This document shows, one piece after another, positions 25,329-33,602 of a stretch of 37,876 bases of DNA. The position numbers and the translations under genes were made by a program. The stretch is from positions 1-37,876 of IMG/VR virus record IMGVR_UViG_3300028388_003946. The stretch is one strand, 5' to 3'. The DNA is from a virus. Positions within the stretch are counted from its first letter, which is position 1, and each line of letters opens with the position of its first letter. A model generated the notes under the pieces. The model worked only from the letters and a program-made list of their open reading frames with translations. It did not search any database and was not told the DNA's origin.

Positions 25329-25881
25329 TCAAATCTACGAGCTCTTAGAGAATAATAATAAAATACCAGTCGAAGACTTTGGATGGGAGAACCACGTGTG
25401 GCAATCCCAGATTTTTGCATGGGCGCATTTAGAAAAATTTTGCACAGACAAAGTCTCTGTTCTTCACTGTGTCGTAATGCCTCATAAGAACAGCTCAGCG
25501 CCGATCTATGGTTTTGACGTTATTGAGTTATCTGGGCAACTCACCGGAATGTTTTTAGATCTTACTCCAGTTGATGGCCGTACGTTTGATGTTCCAGTTG
25601 TAGGTCAAGCAAGACCTGTACCTGACTGGGCTGACTTTTTTAGCTCAAACTTTTTATGTTGTAAGCCAACAGAAAATGAGATACAATCTGGTGTAGAACT
25701 ACTTCGAAGTTATTTACCTACACTTCCTTCAGCATCGGATCACGATTATTCTTTTCAACAACAAAAATATATCAATGGTCAACGCAAAAATCCTCAAACA
25801 TTTAAGATGTTAAAATCTCATATTGGTGAGGCTAGATCAAAACAATTTATAGAAGAGATTCTTTTTCCAGACATCGTGTAA
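25291..25881 (+). CDS. pcyX: Ferredoxin-dependent bilin reductase (PcyX/PcyA-like)
   Basis: 196 residues. The core VLHCVVMPHKNSSAPIYGFD followed by LDLTPV matches the FDBR pattern VLHxVxxP...PIFGxDxV...DLSPV. His59 and Asp76 are 17 residues apart, the same spacing as the catalytic His88 and Asp105 of PcyA; PebS-type enzymes carry Asn at the His position. FDBRs reduce biliverdin, the product of the upstream heme oxygenase, with electrons from ferredoxin. The phage enzymes PebS and PcyX make phycoerythrobilin by a four-electron reduction. I lean to PcyX because of the PcyA-like residues and phage context, but the subfamily needs a tree. The ATG at 25291 overlaps the heme oxygenase gene by 38 bases. 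The protein is shorter than PcyA (about 240 residues). Confidence 0.8.
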   Translation: MKKYSSKLELISDQIYELLENNNKIPVEDFGWENHVWQSQIFAWAHLEKFCTDKVSVLHCVVMPHKNSSAPIYGFDVIELSGQLTGMFLDLTPVDGRTFDVPVVGQARPVPDWADFFSSNFLCCKPTENEIQSGVELLRSYLPTLPSASDHDYSFQQQKYINGQRKNPQTFKMLKSHIGEARSKQFIEEILFPDIV

Positions 25882-25894
25882 ATAAGGAAATACT

Positions 25895-26662
25895 ATGAAT
25901 ATCGTGATTGTATCAGGTGGATTTGACCCGCTGCATTCTGGGCATCTTCGCTATTTTCAAGAAGCTAAAGAACTTGGCGATCGCCTTATAGTCGGAGTGA
26001 ATAGCGATGCGTGGCTTACACGTAAAAAGGGTAGACCTTTCATGCCGATTAGTGAACGAGCTGAAATAATCAAAGCATTAGAAGTGGTAGATGCCGTCGT
26101 AGCATTTGATGACGATTACGATTTAGACAATAGTTGCAAAAAATTTGTAGAAGATACTTGCTATAACTATGAAGAAGACGAAGTCATATTTGCTAATGGT
26201 GGAGATAGAGATTCGTGCAATATACCTGAAATGGATATCAAAGCTCAAAATCTTTCGTTTGCATTTGGTGTAGGTGGAGAAGATAAAAAAAATTCAAGCT
26301 CTTGGATTTTAAAAGAATGGAAAAACCCAGTTGTTACACGCCAATGGGGGTCTTACACTGTCTTAGACGAAAATGGAACGTGGCGCGTCAAAGAGCTTTC
26401 GTTTGAAGTCGGAAAAGCTTTAAGTGACCAGCGTCATTTTCAAAGAAGCGAACATTGGCATGTTGTAAAAGGAAAAATTCGTATGGAGCTAGAATATCAG
26501 AACGGAAAAGTAGAAAGCGTCATATTACCTTCTGGCACAAGCATAGACATTCCGGTGAATACTTGGCACAAAGCAACAAATGTCGGGAATGAAGATGCTA
26601 AAGTAATTGAGGTGTGGCAAGGAAGCCAATTGTTAGAAGAAGATATTGAAAGAAGATCATAA
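25895..26662 (+). CDS. Nucleotidyltransferase (RfaE/TagD-like) fused to a mannose-6-phosphate isomerase-type cupin
   Basis: 255 residues, two domains. Residues 1-140 are a cytidylyltransferase-like fold: GGFDPLHSGH at 8-17 contains the HxGH motif, ISERAEI at 52-58 the second signature (ISxR), and ANGGDR at 100-105 a nucleotide-binding loop. This family activates heptose, glycerol or similar phosphates. Residues ~145-250 are a cupin of the type II mannose-6-phosphate isomerase/ManC C-terminal class, with metal-ligand candidates His181, His187 and His189 (RSEHWHVVKG) and His225 (NTWHKATN). The domain order joins sugar activation with isomerase-like chemistry. The gene closes the operon, 13 bases after the bilin reductase, with AAGGA before the ATG. 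It probably supplies an NDP-sugar to the GT9 gene; the exact sugar is unknown. Confidence 0.75.
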   Translation: MNIVIVSGGFDPLHSGHLRYFQEAKELGDRLIVGVNSDAWLTRKKGRPFMPISERAEIIKALEVVDAVVAFDDDYDLDNSCKKFVEDTCYNYEEDEVIFANGGDRDSCNIPEMDIKAQNLSFAFGVGGEDKKNSSSWILKEWKNPVVTRQWGSYTVLDENGTWRVKELSFEVGKALSDQRHFQRSEHWHVVKGKIRMELEYQNGKVESVILPSGTSIDIPVNTWHKATNVGNEDAKVIEVWQGSQLLEEDIERRS

Positions 26663-26683
26663 CATTTTCTCACAATGTTTTTT
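26661..26683 (+). terminator. Weak intrinsic terminator of the accessory operon
   Basis: AACATT (26661-26666) pairs with AATGTT (26674-26679) around a seven-base loop and is followed by a T run. The stem is short and AT-rich and overlaps the stop codon. Its position between the accessory operon and the gp13 promoter supports a modest terminator. Confidence 0.4.
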
Positions 26684-26690
26684 ATAAATA
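26683..26690 (+). promoter_or_regulatory. T4-type late promoter before gp13
   Basis: Exact TATAAATA in the gap upstream of the neck gene, 26 bases from its ATG, directly after the hairpin T run. An AGGAG-type ribosome site follows. Confidence 0.8.
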
Positions 26691-26715
26691 GTCATAAGGA
26701 ACTTAGGAGATCTTT

Positions 26716-27468
26716 ATGGCTGTTAATAGCAGAGACCAATTAATCGATTATTGCAAGAGAAAGCTCGGCGATCCTGTTATTGAAATCAACGTAGATTATC
26801 AGCAGTTTGAAGATCGAGTAGATGATGCTATTCAGTATTATCAAGAATATCATTCCGATGCCACAGTAAAAACTTATTTGAAGCACTTAGTAACAGAAGA
26901 TGATGTTACTAACGAATACATTCCGTTAAGTCAAGATATTATATTTGTCAGTAAGCTTTTTCCTCTCGCTTCTAATTTTAATCAAGGCCGTAACTTTTTT
27001 GATATCAAATACCAAATGATGTTAAATGACATGGCTGATCTTGTGAGCTTTGCGGGTGACCTAGCTTATTATGAGCAAATGCAACAGTACCTGTCATTGC
27101 TTGATATGAAATTAAACGGGCATCCTCAAGTTCAGTTTTCTCGTAGACAAAATCGACTTTACGTTTTTGGTGATTTTGCTGATGACGACATTAATGCTGG
27201 AGATTATCTTATAGCAGAAGTGTATCAGACAGTAGATCCAGAAACGCATACTTCTGTCTATGACGACATGTGGTTGAAAGAATATACAACCGCTCTGATC
27301 AAACAGCAGTGGGGAATGAACTTAATAAAGTTTGAAGGTATGCAATTGCCTGGTGGTGTCATGTTGAATGGCCGGCAGTTGTACGACGACGCAACTTCTG
27401 ATATAGAGAGATTAAGAGAAGTAATTCGCCTTGAGCACGAAATGCCTGTTGACTTTTTTGTTGGATAA
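26716..27468 (+). CDS. gp13: Neck protein gp13
   Basis: 250 residues. The N-terminal helix SRDQLIDYCKRKLGDPVIEI and following DDAIQYYQEYH are characteristic of T4-like gp13. The C-terminal part contains WLKEYTTALIKQQWGMNLIKF and GVMLNGRQLYDDA, conserved in marine T4-like neck proteins. gp13 and gp14 form the neck that seals the DNA-filled head and joins it to the tail. It is the first gene of the conserved block, reading straight into gp14 with four bases between them, under the late promoter at 26683. Length is somewhat below T4 gp13 (about 309). Confidence 0.92.
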   Translation: MAVNSRDQLIDYCKRKLGDPVIEINVDYQQFEDRVDDAIQYYQEYHSDATVKTYLKHLVTEDDVTNEYIPLSQDIIFVSKLFPLASNFNQGRNFFDIKYQMMLNDMADLVSFAGDLAYYEQMQQYLSLLDMKLNGHPQVQFSRRQNRLYVFGDFADDDINAGDYLIAEVYQTVDPETHTSVYDDMWLKEYTTALIKQQWGMNLIKFEGMQLPGGVMLNGRQLYDDATSDIERLREVIRLEHEMPVDFFVG

Positions 27469-27472
27469 ATAG

Positions 27473-28369
27473 ATGGCAACTAATCCTTATTTTAAACAAG
27501 GTGTGACAACAGAGCAAAGTCTCTATGAAAGCATCATAATAGAATCTTTGAAGATGTACGGGCAAGATCTTTTTTATCTGCCAAGAGACATTGTGAATGA
27601 AGACAGAGTGTTTGGTGATGACGTCCCCTCTCGCTTTAATAGTGCGTATAAAATTGAAATGTACATTGAAAACATAGAAGGATTTGACGGAGAAGGAGAT
27701 CTGTTTTCTCGATTCGGTGTTGAGATTAGAGACGAAGCAACTTTTATAGTTGCAAAGAAAAGATGGAGATCGACCATAGGTCGAATTGATAATGAGATCA
27801 ATAGTGATAGACCACGAGAAGGTGATCTCATATATGTTCCTCTATCAAAATCTATGTTTCAAATTATGCATGTTGAGCACGAGCAACCATTCTATCAATT
27901 AAATAATCTTCCAATCTATAAACTAAGATGTGCGCTGTTCGAATACAGCGACGAAGATCTAGATACTGGTGTAGATGAAATTGATGCTATAGAAGCTGAT
28001 GTTGCTCATCGCTGGGAAATTGTATTACGAAATTCTCCACCTCTTAGTGACGTAGAGGTTAATTCAGAAGTATATCAAAATGTAGACAGTGATGGCGATG
28101 GAACTGGCCTTAGAGTTACAGGCGAAGTTGTTAAATGGCAGCCAGTTAATAAAACGTTGTACTTATCTCATGTTGGTTCAAGCGACGGTACTTTCCAAGA
28201 ATTTAAATCGAGCAAGCAGCTAGTGATTGGTGGAACAGGATATAATATTGCGTCGGTACAAGAAGTAATGGCTGGATCGTCGAATACTCAGAACGACGAC
28301 TTTAATCAAGATGCTAATGACTTTTTAGATTTCACTGAAACAAATCCATTCGGCGAGCCGGAGCTTTAA
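27473..28369 (+). CDS. gp14: Neck protein gp14
   Basis: 298 residues. The start TNPYFKQGVTTEQSLYESII, then DLFYLPRD and the segment from FDGEGDLFSRFG to FIVAKKRW, are typical of T4-like gp14. The C-terminal half is beta-rich with a short VDSDGDGTGLRV loop. gp14 joins gp13 in the head completion/neck complex. Position between gp13 and gp15 supports the call. A GATAAATA at 27464 is too close to the ATG to be a usable promoter. Confidence 0.92.
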   Translation: MATNPYFKQGVTTEQSLYESIIIESLKMYGQDLFYLPRDIVNEDRVFGDDVPSRFNSAYKIEMYIENIEGFDGEGDLFSRFGVEIRDEATFIVAKKRWRSTIGRIDNEINSDRPREGDLIYVPLSKSMFQIMHVEHEQPFYQLNNLPIYKLRCALFEYSDEDLDTGVDEIDAIEADVAHRWEIVLRNSPPLSDVEVNSEVYQNVDSDGDGTGLRVTGEVVKWQPVNKTLYLSHVGSSDGTFQEFKSSKQLVIGGTGYNIASVQEVMAGSSNTQNDDFNQDANDFLDFTETNPFGEPEL

Positions 28370-28370
28370 T

Positions 28371-29159
28371 ATGTTTACGTATTTTTATCACGAAAAAATT
28401 AGAAAGTGTGTATCTTTATTCGGCACCCTGTTTAACAATATGTATGTTATCAGAAAGAATTCTGATGGATCAACTTTAAGCCAAATAAAAGTTCCTTTAG
28501 CATACGCGCCACGTAGAAAGTATTTAGACAGAATTCGTGAGATGCCAGATCTTACAGAAGATACTAAGGTCGCAGTTAAGCTACCAAGAATGTCTTTTGA
28601 AATTACTAATTTTGCGTATGACAATTCTAGACAATTATCAAAAACCAACTCATTTTCTAGATCAACTTCTTCAGGCGAAGTTCGAACTAAATTTACTGCT
28701 CCAGTTCCGTATTCGATTAACTTTCAGCTAAACATATATGCTAAGTCACAAGACGATGCTTTACAGATGGTTGAGCAGGTACTACCTTATTTTAATCCAC
28801 AATATTCTCTTACGATTAAGCCTTTTCCAGAAGACTATCCTGATATAAAAGAAGACATACCTATTATCATACAAGGAGTTTCTTTCTCTGATGATTTTGA
28901 AGGTCAACTAGAAACACGAAGAACAATTGTATATGCTCTTGACTTCGAGATGAAAGTTAATTTTTACGGACCGATTCTTGGATCTAAAGTTATTAGAGAG
29001 GTTACTTCTACTATCTTTGATATTGAAGGTGGCTTGAACGACTCTGATTTACCGGTTGAAAGATTAATTACTACACCGAATCCATTAAGTACGATTGGAT
29101 CCGAAGACAGCGATTACGGATTTAATACAGAAATAGATAGGATATATGACAGTGCCTAA
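28371..29159 (+). CDS. gp15: Tail sheath stabiliser and completion protein gp15
   Basis: 262 residues. The opening MFTYFYHEKIRKCVSLFGTL closely resembles T4 gp15, which begins MFGYFYNSSFRRY. Central motifs PVPYSINFQLNIYAKSQDDA and QMVEQVLPYFNPQYSLTI parallel T4 segments that end in QIVEQILPYFQPHFN. gp15 forms the terminator ring on the finished sheath and tube and docks to the neck. It begins one base after the gp14 stop and overlaps gp16 by 14 bases. Confidence 0.93.
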   Translation: MFTYFYHEKIRKCVSLFGTLFNNMYVIRKNSDGSTLSQIKVPLAYAPRRKYLDRIREMPDLTEDTKVAVKLPRMSFEITNFAYDNSRQLSKTNSFSRSTSSGEVRTKFTAPVPYSINFQLNIYAKSQDDALQMVEQVLPYFNPQYSLTIKPFPEDYPDIKEDIPIIIQGVSFSDDFEGQLETRRTIVYALDFEMKVNFYGPILGSKVIREVTSTIFDIEGGLNDSDLPVERLITTPNPLSTIGSEDSDYGFNTEIDRIYDSA

Positions 29160-29484
29160 AGATGATGATAACGTAAAAAGTGATTATGATTACTCTAGAG
29201 AAACGTACTATGACCTTTTAGAAAAAGGTCGAGAATCTTTAGATGACATGATCCACGTGGCTCGCGAGTCTGAACATCCGCGTGCTTATGAAGTGCTGTC
29301 TAACATGATAAAAAATTTATCAGACGTAAATGATAAATTAATGGATTTAAATAAGAAAAACATTCAAATCTCTCAACCAAAACAAGTTGAAAATCAGCAG
29401 AATAACTTCTTTGTCGGATCTACCGCAGATCTGCAGAAGATACTAAAGGATGAAAACGTGATTGAACATGATTCTAAAGAATGA
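29146..29484 (+). CDS. gp16: Small terminase subunit gp16
   Basis: 112 residues, shorter than T4 gp16 (164). It is acidic and almost entirely helical; the central segment (PRAYEVLSNMIKNLSDVNDK, then LMDLNKKN) has the heptad character of the oligomerising coiled coil of small terminases. Position between gp15 and gp17 and overlap with both fix the identity. It regulates the large subunit's ATPase and packaging initiation. Start ATG at 29146 overlaps the end of gp15; the stop lies inside gp17. Confidence 0.85.
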   Translation: MTVPKDDDNVKSDYDYSRETYYDLLEKGRESLDDMIHVARESEHPRAYEVLSNMIKNLSDVNDKLMDLNKKNIQISQPKQVENQQNNFFVGSTADLQKILKDENVIEHDSKE

Positions 29485-31066
29485 TTCTTACCTCGGCAAT
29501 CCTAATGTAAAACGAGACGGTGTTCAGCAAGAGTGGGATCATAGCTTAATTGCTGAATACTCAAAGTGCATGCACGATCCTGTGTACTTTTGCGAAAAAT
29601 ATGTTAAAGTAATTGCTCTTGATAAAGGTTTAGTTAACTTTAAACTTTACCCGTATCAAGAGAAAATGTTTGATCACTTTAACTCTAATCGATTCAACAT
29701 TGTTCTCGCTTGTCGACAATCAGGCAAATCAATTTCAGCGTGTGCGTATCTTCTATGGTATGCTTTGTTTAATCCTGAAAAAACTATTGCAGTAATGGCA
29801 AACAAGGGAGCTACTGCAAGAGAGATGTTGTCTCGAGTAACTTTAATGCTTGAGAACATTCCTTTCTTTTTACAGCCTGGATGCAAAGCTCTAAACAAAG
29901 GCTCGATCGAGTTTTCTAATAATTCGCGTATTATTGCAGCTGCTACTTCTGGATCATCCATTCGAGGAATGTCTGTTAACTTATTGTACCTTGATGAGTT
30001 TGCATTTGTAGAAAGAGCTTCTGAATTCTATACGTCAACTTATCCAGTTGTTTCAGCTGGTAAAGACACTAAAATCATTGTGACTTCTACTGCAAATGGT
30101 ATTGGTAATATTTTTCATAAGATATGGGAAGGCGCAGTTCAAGGCACTAATGAATTCAAACCTTTTAGAGTAGATTGGTGGGATGTTCCAGGGCGAGATG
30201 AAAATTGGAAAAAGCAAACTATTTCAAACACTAGTCAGTTACAGTTTGATCAAGAGTTTGGAAATACATTTTTTGGAACAGGCGATACTTTAATTGGTGC
30301 TGAGACGCTTATGAGTCTAAGAGCTTCAAATCCAATTAAAACACTTGAGGGTGGTGATTTACTAGTATACAAAGAGCCTCATAAAAAACATGAGTATATC
30401 ATGGTTGTAGACGTAAGTAAAGGAAGAGGACAGGACTATTCTACCTTTAATGTGATCGATGTTAGCGTATCCCCGTTCGAACAGGTTGCTGTATATCGCA
30501 ATAATACTATCTCGCCTATCCTCTTCCCTAATGTTATCTATAAGTACGCAAATCTTTATAACAGTGCTTGGATAGTCGTTGAGTCAAACGATCAAGGAGC
30601 AGTTGTATGTAATGGACTTTACTATGATTTAGAATACGAAAACTTATATGTAGAGTCTGCTATCAAATCAAATCGATTAGGCATCGAAATCAACCGGAAG
30701 ACAAAAAGATTAGGGTGCTCGTCTTTTAAAGATATTTTAGAAAACAATAAGATTACCATACACGATGAAAATACTATTCTTGAAATTTCCACTTTCGAAG
30801 CAAGGGGACAATCGTACGAAGCGTCAGACGGTAATCATGATGATCTTGTGATGAATTTAGTTTTGTTTGGTTACTTTGCTCTTTCTGAATTTTTCGCAGA
30901 CACAACAAATATTGATCTAAAACATATGCTACATGAAAAAAGAATTCGCGAAATCGAAGAAGACATTCCGCCATTTGGTTTTATTGATGACGGCTCTGAT
31001 CACATTGCTTCTATAGAATCTCAAGAAAATAGTGCTTGGGCTATAGAATACGACCCAAATTTGTAA
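29468..31066 (+). CDS. gp17: Large terminase subunit gp17 (packaging ATPase/nuclease)
   Basis: 532 residues from the ATG at 29468; a TTG two codons earlier is possible. The ATPase domain has Walker A CRQSGKS (82-88), Walker B LLYLDEF (172-178) with catalytic Glu177, and the VTSTANG coupling motif near 206. The RNase H-like nuclease domain has Asp315 (VVDVSKGRGQD), Glu372 (VVESNDQG) and Asp458/Asp459 (NHDDLV), matching the acidic triad of T4 gp17. It translocates DNA into the prohead and makes the headful cut. The ~55-residue extension at the T4 N-terminus is absent; similarity begins at T4's YMGLPNLKR-like segment. It overlaps gp16 by 17 bases. Confidence 0.96.
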   Translation: MILKNDSYLGNPNVKRDGVQQEWDHSLIAEYSKCMHDPVYFCEKYVKVIALDKGLVNFKLYPYQEKMFDHFNSNRFNIVLACRQSGKSISACAYLLWYALFNPEKTIAVMANKGATAREMLSRVTLMLENIPFFLQPGCKALNKGSIEFSNNSRIIAAATSGSSIRGMSVNLLYLDEFAFVERASEFYTSTYPVVSAGKDTKIIVTSTANGIGNIFHKIWEGAVQGTNEFKPFRVDWWDVPGRDENWKKQTISNTSQLQFDQEFGNTFFGTGDTLIGAETLMSLRASNPIKTLEGGDLLVYKEPHKKHEYIMVVDVSKGRGQDYSTFNVIDVSVSPFEQVAVYRNNTISPILFPNVIYKYANLYNSAWIVVESNDQGAVVCNGLYYDLEYENLYVESAIKSNRLGIEINRKTKRLGCSSFKDILENNKITIHDENTILEISTFEARGQSYEASDGNHDDLVMNLVLFGYFALSEFFADTTNIDLKHMLHEKRIREIEEDIPPFGFIDDGSDHIASIESQENSAWAIEYDPNL

Positions 31067-31069
31067 TGT

Positions 31070-31077
31070 TATAAATA
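31070..31077 (+). promoter_or_regulatory. T4-type late promoter before the sheath gene
   Basis: Exact TATAAATA three bases after the gp17 stop, 63 bases before the sheath ATG. It gives an independent late start for the abundantly needed gp18 and gp19. Confidence 0.8.
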
Positions 31078-31140
31078 CTAGTTGATATTGAAACACAACC
31101 GTATTATGAAATTACATATCATTTAAAGAGGACATCTTAT

Positions 31141-32994
31141 ATGGCACTTTTCACACCATCAGAATCTCCTGCGGTTGTCGTTAGAGAGATTGATTTGACC
31201 GGAGGCGTACCAAACGTCCAGTCAACAACGGGTGCGTATGTCGGTAATTTCAGATGGGGGCCTGTTCGCGAGCGTAGACTAATTGCAAACGAAACGGAAC
31301 TCGCTGAAACATTTGGCTCACCAGATGACGACAACGCAATTGACTTTATTTCAGCATCTCAGTTTTTGAGATATTCAAGCACATTACAAGTAGTTCGTAA
31401 TGTTGTCGATAGCGGCGAAGGAGCTGCTTGGAACGCTATGGCGCTGACTACGGCTGATTCTATTGGAGTAGTAAACTCTAACAATTTTACTAGACAGCTT
31501 GTACTAAACGAAAATGACTTCCAAGCTAGAGAAGGTACGATTTCAGCACTTAACGATGCTGACATTCTTGGAGACGGAGACAGCATTCTTGACTCTGGCT
31601 CAGGAGCTAAAATCCACTTCTTAGCTAAATATCCTGGTTCATTAGGTAATAGTCTTAAGGTTTCTTATTTGCCTGCATTTAAAGATTCTGGGTCTGGACT
31701 TACTTTTGGGGATTGGACTTATTCAACAAGTTTTGACGCGGCCCCAGACACATCAGTAACTGCAGCTGCAAAAGGTTCTACCAACGATGAAATGCATCTA
31801 GTAGTCGTTGACGAGAACGGAGCGATTTCTGGTACTAGAGGCACAGTACTTGAAACATTCGCAAATCTTTCTATTCTTAAAGATGCTAAGAATACAGAAG
31901 GACAAACTGTATACGCTAAAGAAATAATCAACAATAATTCTGAGTACGTATACTTAGTTAATTTTGATCCTGATTTAGTTGTTGCCGGTGCTGGTGCAAA
32001 CGCTGCGCTTAGTACTGAGTACGCTTGGGACAGAAGCACAGAAAATTTAAGCGTTGACAGATCATTTGCTTCTGGAGCAAACTCAGGCGATTTAAGCACT
32101 GGTGAATATCTTGAAGGCTTTGACTTGTTCGAAGACAAAGACCAAACAGAAGTCGACTTTTTGATTGCGCCTAGTTTAAATGCTAGAGTTGATCAAACAA
32201 CTGTTGTTAACGACTTGGTTGCAACAGCACAGCAAACACGTAAAGATTGTGTAGTTGTAACATCACCAGCAAGAAACGATATTGTTGGAGTTGTATCAGA
32301 AACTGATAAAGTAACTAATGCAGTTACTACAGCTGCTACATTTACACGCTCATCTTACTTAGTAGTTGATAATAACTTTGTTAAAGTATACGATAAATAT
32401 AATGACAAGTATGTAGACATTCCTGCTTCATCTACTGTTGCTGGTATTATGGCTGCAACGGACTTTAACAGAGCAGCATGGTTCTCGCCAGCTGGATCTA
32501 GAAGAGGTCAATTGCTTGGAATTACAGCTTTGAACTATAGTCCAACAAAAGGACAAAGAGATACTTTATATAAAGCTGGAATTAATCCTATTGCAAATAT
32601 TCCTGGTCAAGGCGCTTTACTCTTTGGAGACAAGACGTTTTTAGGAAGACCTTCAGCATTTGATAGAATTAACGTAAGACGTTTATTCTTGATTTTAGAG
32701 AGAGCAATTGGTAGAGCTGCTGAGCAAGTTTTGTTTGAATTCAACGATGAATTTACAAGAGCAGAATTTGTAAATATTGTAGAGCCAGTTCTTAGAGAGG
32801 TTCAAGGTCGACGTGGTATCACAGACTTTAGAGTTGTAGCAGACGAGACAAACAATACTGCTGAAGTGATTGATAGAAACGAATTTAAGGCAGATATTTT
32901 TATCAAGCCAGCACGTTCTATTAATTATGTAACTCTCAGTTTTGTTGCAGTACGAACTGGTGTCGACTTCGAAGAAGTAGTTGGAACGGTATAA
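31141..32994 (+). CDS. gp18: Tail sheath protein gp18
   Basis: 617 residues. The N-terminus PSESPAVVVREIDLTGGVPN, then TTGAYVGNFRWGPV, is diagnostic of T4-like sheath proteins. The C-terminal domain contains AAWFSPAGSRRG, NPIANIPGQGALLFGDKT and FDRINVRRLFLILERAI, the conserved sheath core. The subunit polymerises round the gp19 tube and contracts at infection. It has its own late promoter, an AAGAGGA ribosome site, and an 11-base gap to gp19. Length is near that of T4 (659), with differences in the protruding middle domain. Confidence 0.96.
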   Translation: MALFTPSESPAVVVREIDLTGGVPNVQSTTGAYVGNFRWGPVRERRLIANETELAETFGSPDDDNAIDFISASQFLRYSSTLQVVRNVVDSGEGAAWNAMALTTADSIGVVNSNNFTRQLVLNENDFQAREGTISALNDADILGDGDSILDSGSGAKIHFLAKYPGSLGNSLKVSYLPAFKDSGSGLTFGDWTYSTSFDAAPDTSVTAAAKGSTNDEMHLVVVDENGAISGTRGTVLETFANLSILKDAKNTEGQTVYAKEIINNNSEYVYLVNFDPDLVVAGAGANAALSTEYAWDRSTENLSVDRSFASGANSGDLSTGEYLEGFDLFEDKDQTEVDFLIAPSLNARVDQTTVVNDLVATAQQTRKDCVVVTSPARNDIVGVVSETDKVTNAVTTAATFTRSSYLVVDNNFVKVYDKYNDKYVDIPASSTVAGIMAATDFNRAAWFSPAGSRRGQLLGITALNYSPTKGQRDTLYKAGINPIANIPGQGALLFGDKTFLGRPSAFDRINVRRLFLILERAIGRAAEQVLFEFNDEFTRAEFVNIVEPVLREVQGRRGITDFRVVADETNNTAEVIDRNEFKADIFIKPARSINYVTLSFVAVRTGVDFEEVVGTV

Positions 32995-33005
32995 GGAGAA
33001 TATAG

Positions 33006-33542
33006 ATGGCTGTTTTAGGAGTCGATGACTTTAAGTCAAAGTTAAGAGGTGGTGGCGCTAGACCTAACCTCTTTAAAGTAACAATTAACTACCCAGCGTA
33101 TGTTAATGGAGATGCCGAGCTAACTAGTTTCTTATGCGAAGCTGCTCAGCTACCTGGATCAACATTTGGAATTATTCCAGTTCCTTTTAGAGGACGTCAG
33201 CTGAAAGTGGCTGGTGATCGCACATTCCCAGAGTGGACAGTGACAATCATTAACGACACTGATTTTGCGGTACGCAACTCTATGGAATCATGGATGAATG
33301 GTATGAATGCTCATTCAGCAAATACTGGACTCACAAGCCCTATTGCTTATGAAACAGATTTGTTTGTAGAGCAGTTAGATCGCGATGGAAGTTCTTTAAA
33401 GAAATATATTTTTAGAGGATCTTTCCCATCAGATCTTTCGCCGATTGAATTAAGCTATGGTTCTGTTGACGAAATCGAAAGATTCCAGGTAACATTTGCT
33501 TACCAATACTTCGACACAGAAAATCCACAGACTACAAGTTAA
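33006..33542 (+). CDS. gp19: Tail tube protein gp19
   Basis: 178 residues, close to T4 gp19 (163). Motifs FKSKLRGGGARPNLFKVTI, AAQLPGSTFG, PFRGRQLKVAGDRTF and the ending RFQVTFAYQYF are typical tube-protein strands. It stacks as hexamers to form the inner DNA channel. A strong AAGGAG precedes the ATG. It is followed by the best intrinsic terminator in the window, so sheath and tube form a two-gene transcription unit. Confidence 0.95.
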   Translation: MAVLGVDDFKSKLRGGGARPNLFKVTINYPAYVNGDAELTSFLCEAAQLPGSTFGIIPVPFRGRQLKVAGDRTFPEWTVTIINDTDFAVRNSMESWMNGMNAHSANTGLTSPIAYETDLFVEQLDRDGSSLKKYIFRGSFPSDLSPIELSYGSVDEIERFQVTFAYQYFDTENPQTTS

Positions 33543-33555
33543 ATACATAATAGAG

Positions 33556-33583
33556 AAGGGACTAGAGTTTCTAGTCCCTTTTT
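33556..33583 (+). terminator. Intrinsic terminator between gp19 and gp20
   Basis: A perfect stem GGGACTAGA (33558-33566) and TCTAGTCCC (33570-33578) closes a three-base loop and is followed by five T residues; two further A-T pairs extend the base. It separates abundant sheath/tube transcription from the portal gene. Confidence 0.92.
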
Positions 33584-33602
33584 CTAACTAGGATTTGAAA
33601 AA

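Noticed and set aside
27464-27471. GATAAATA just before gp14
   Set aside because: One mismatch and only one base from the ATG, so a transcript from it would lack a ribosome site; it overlaps the gp13 stop.
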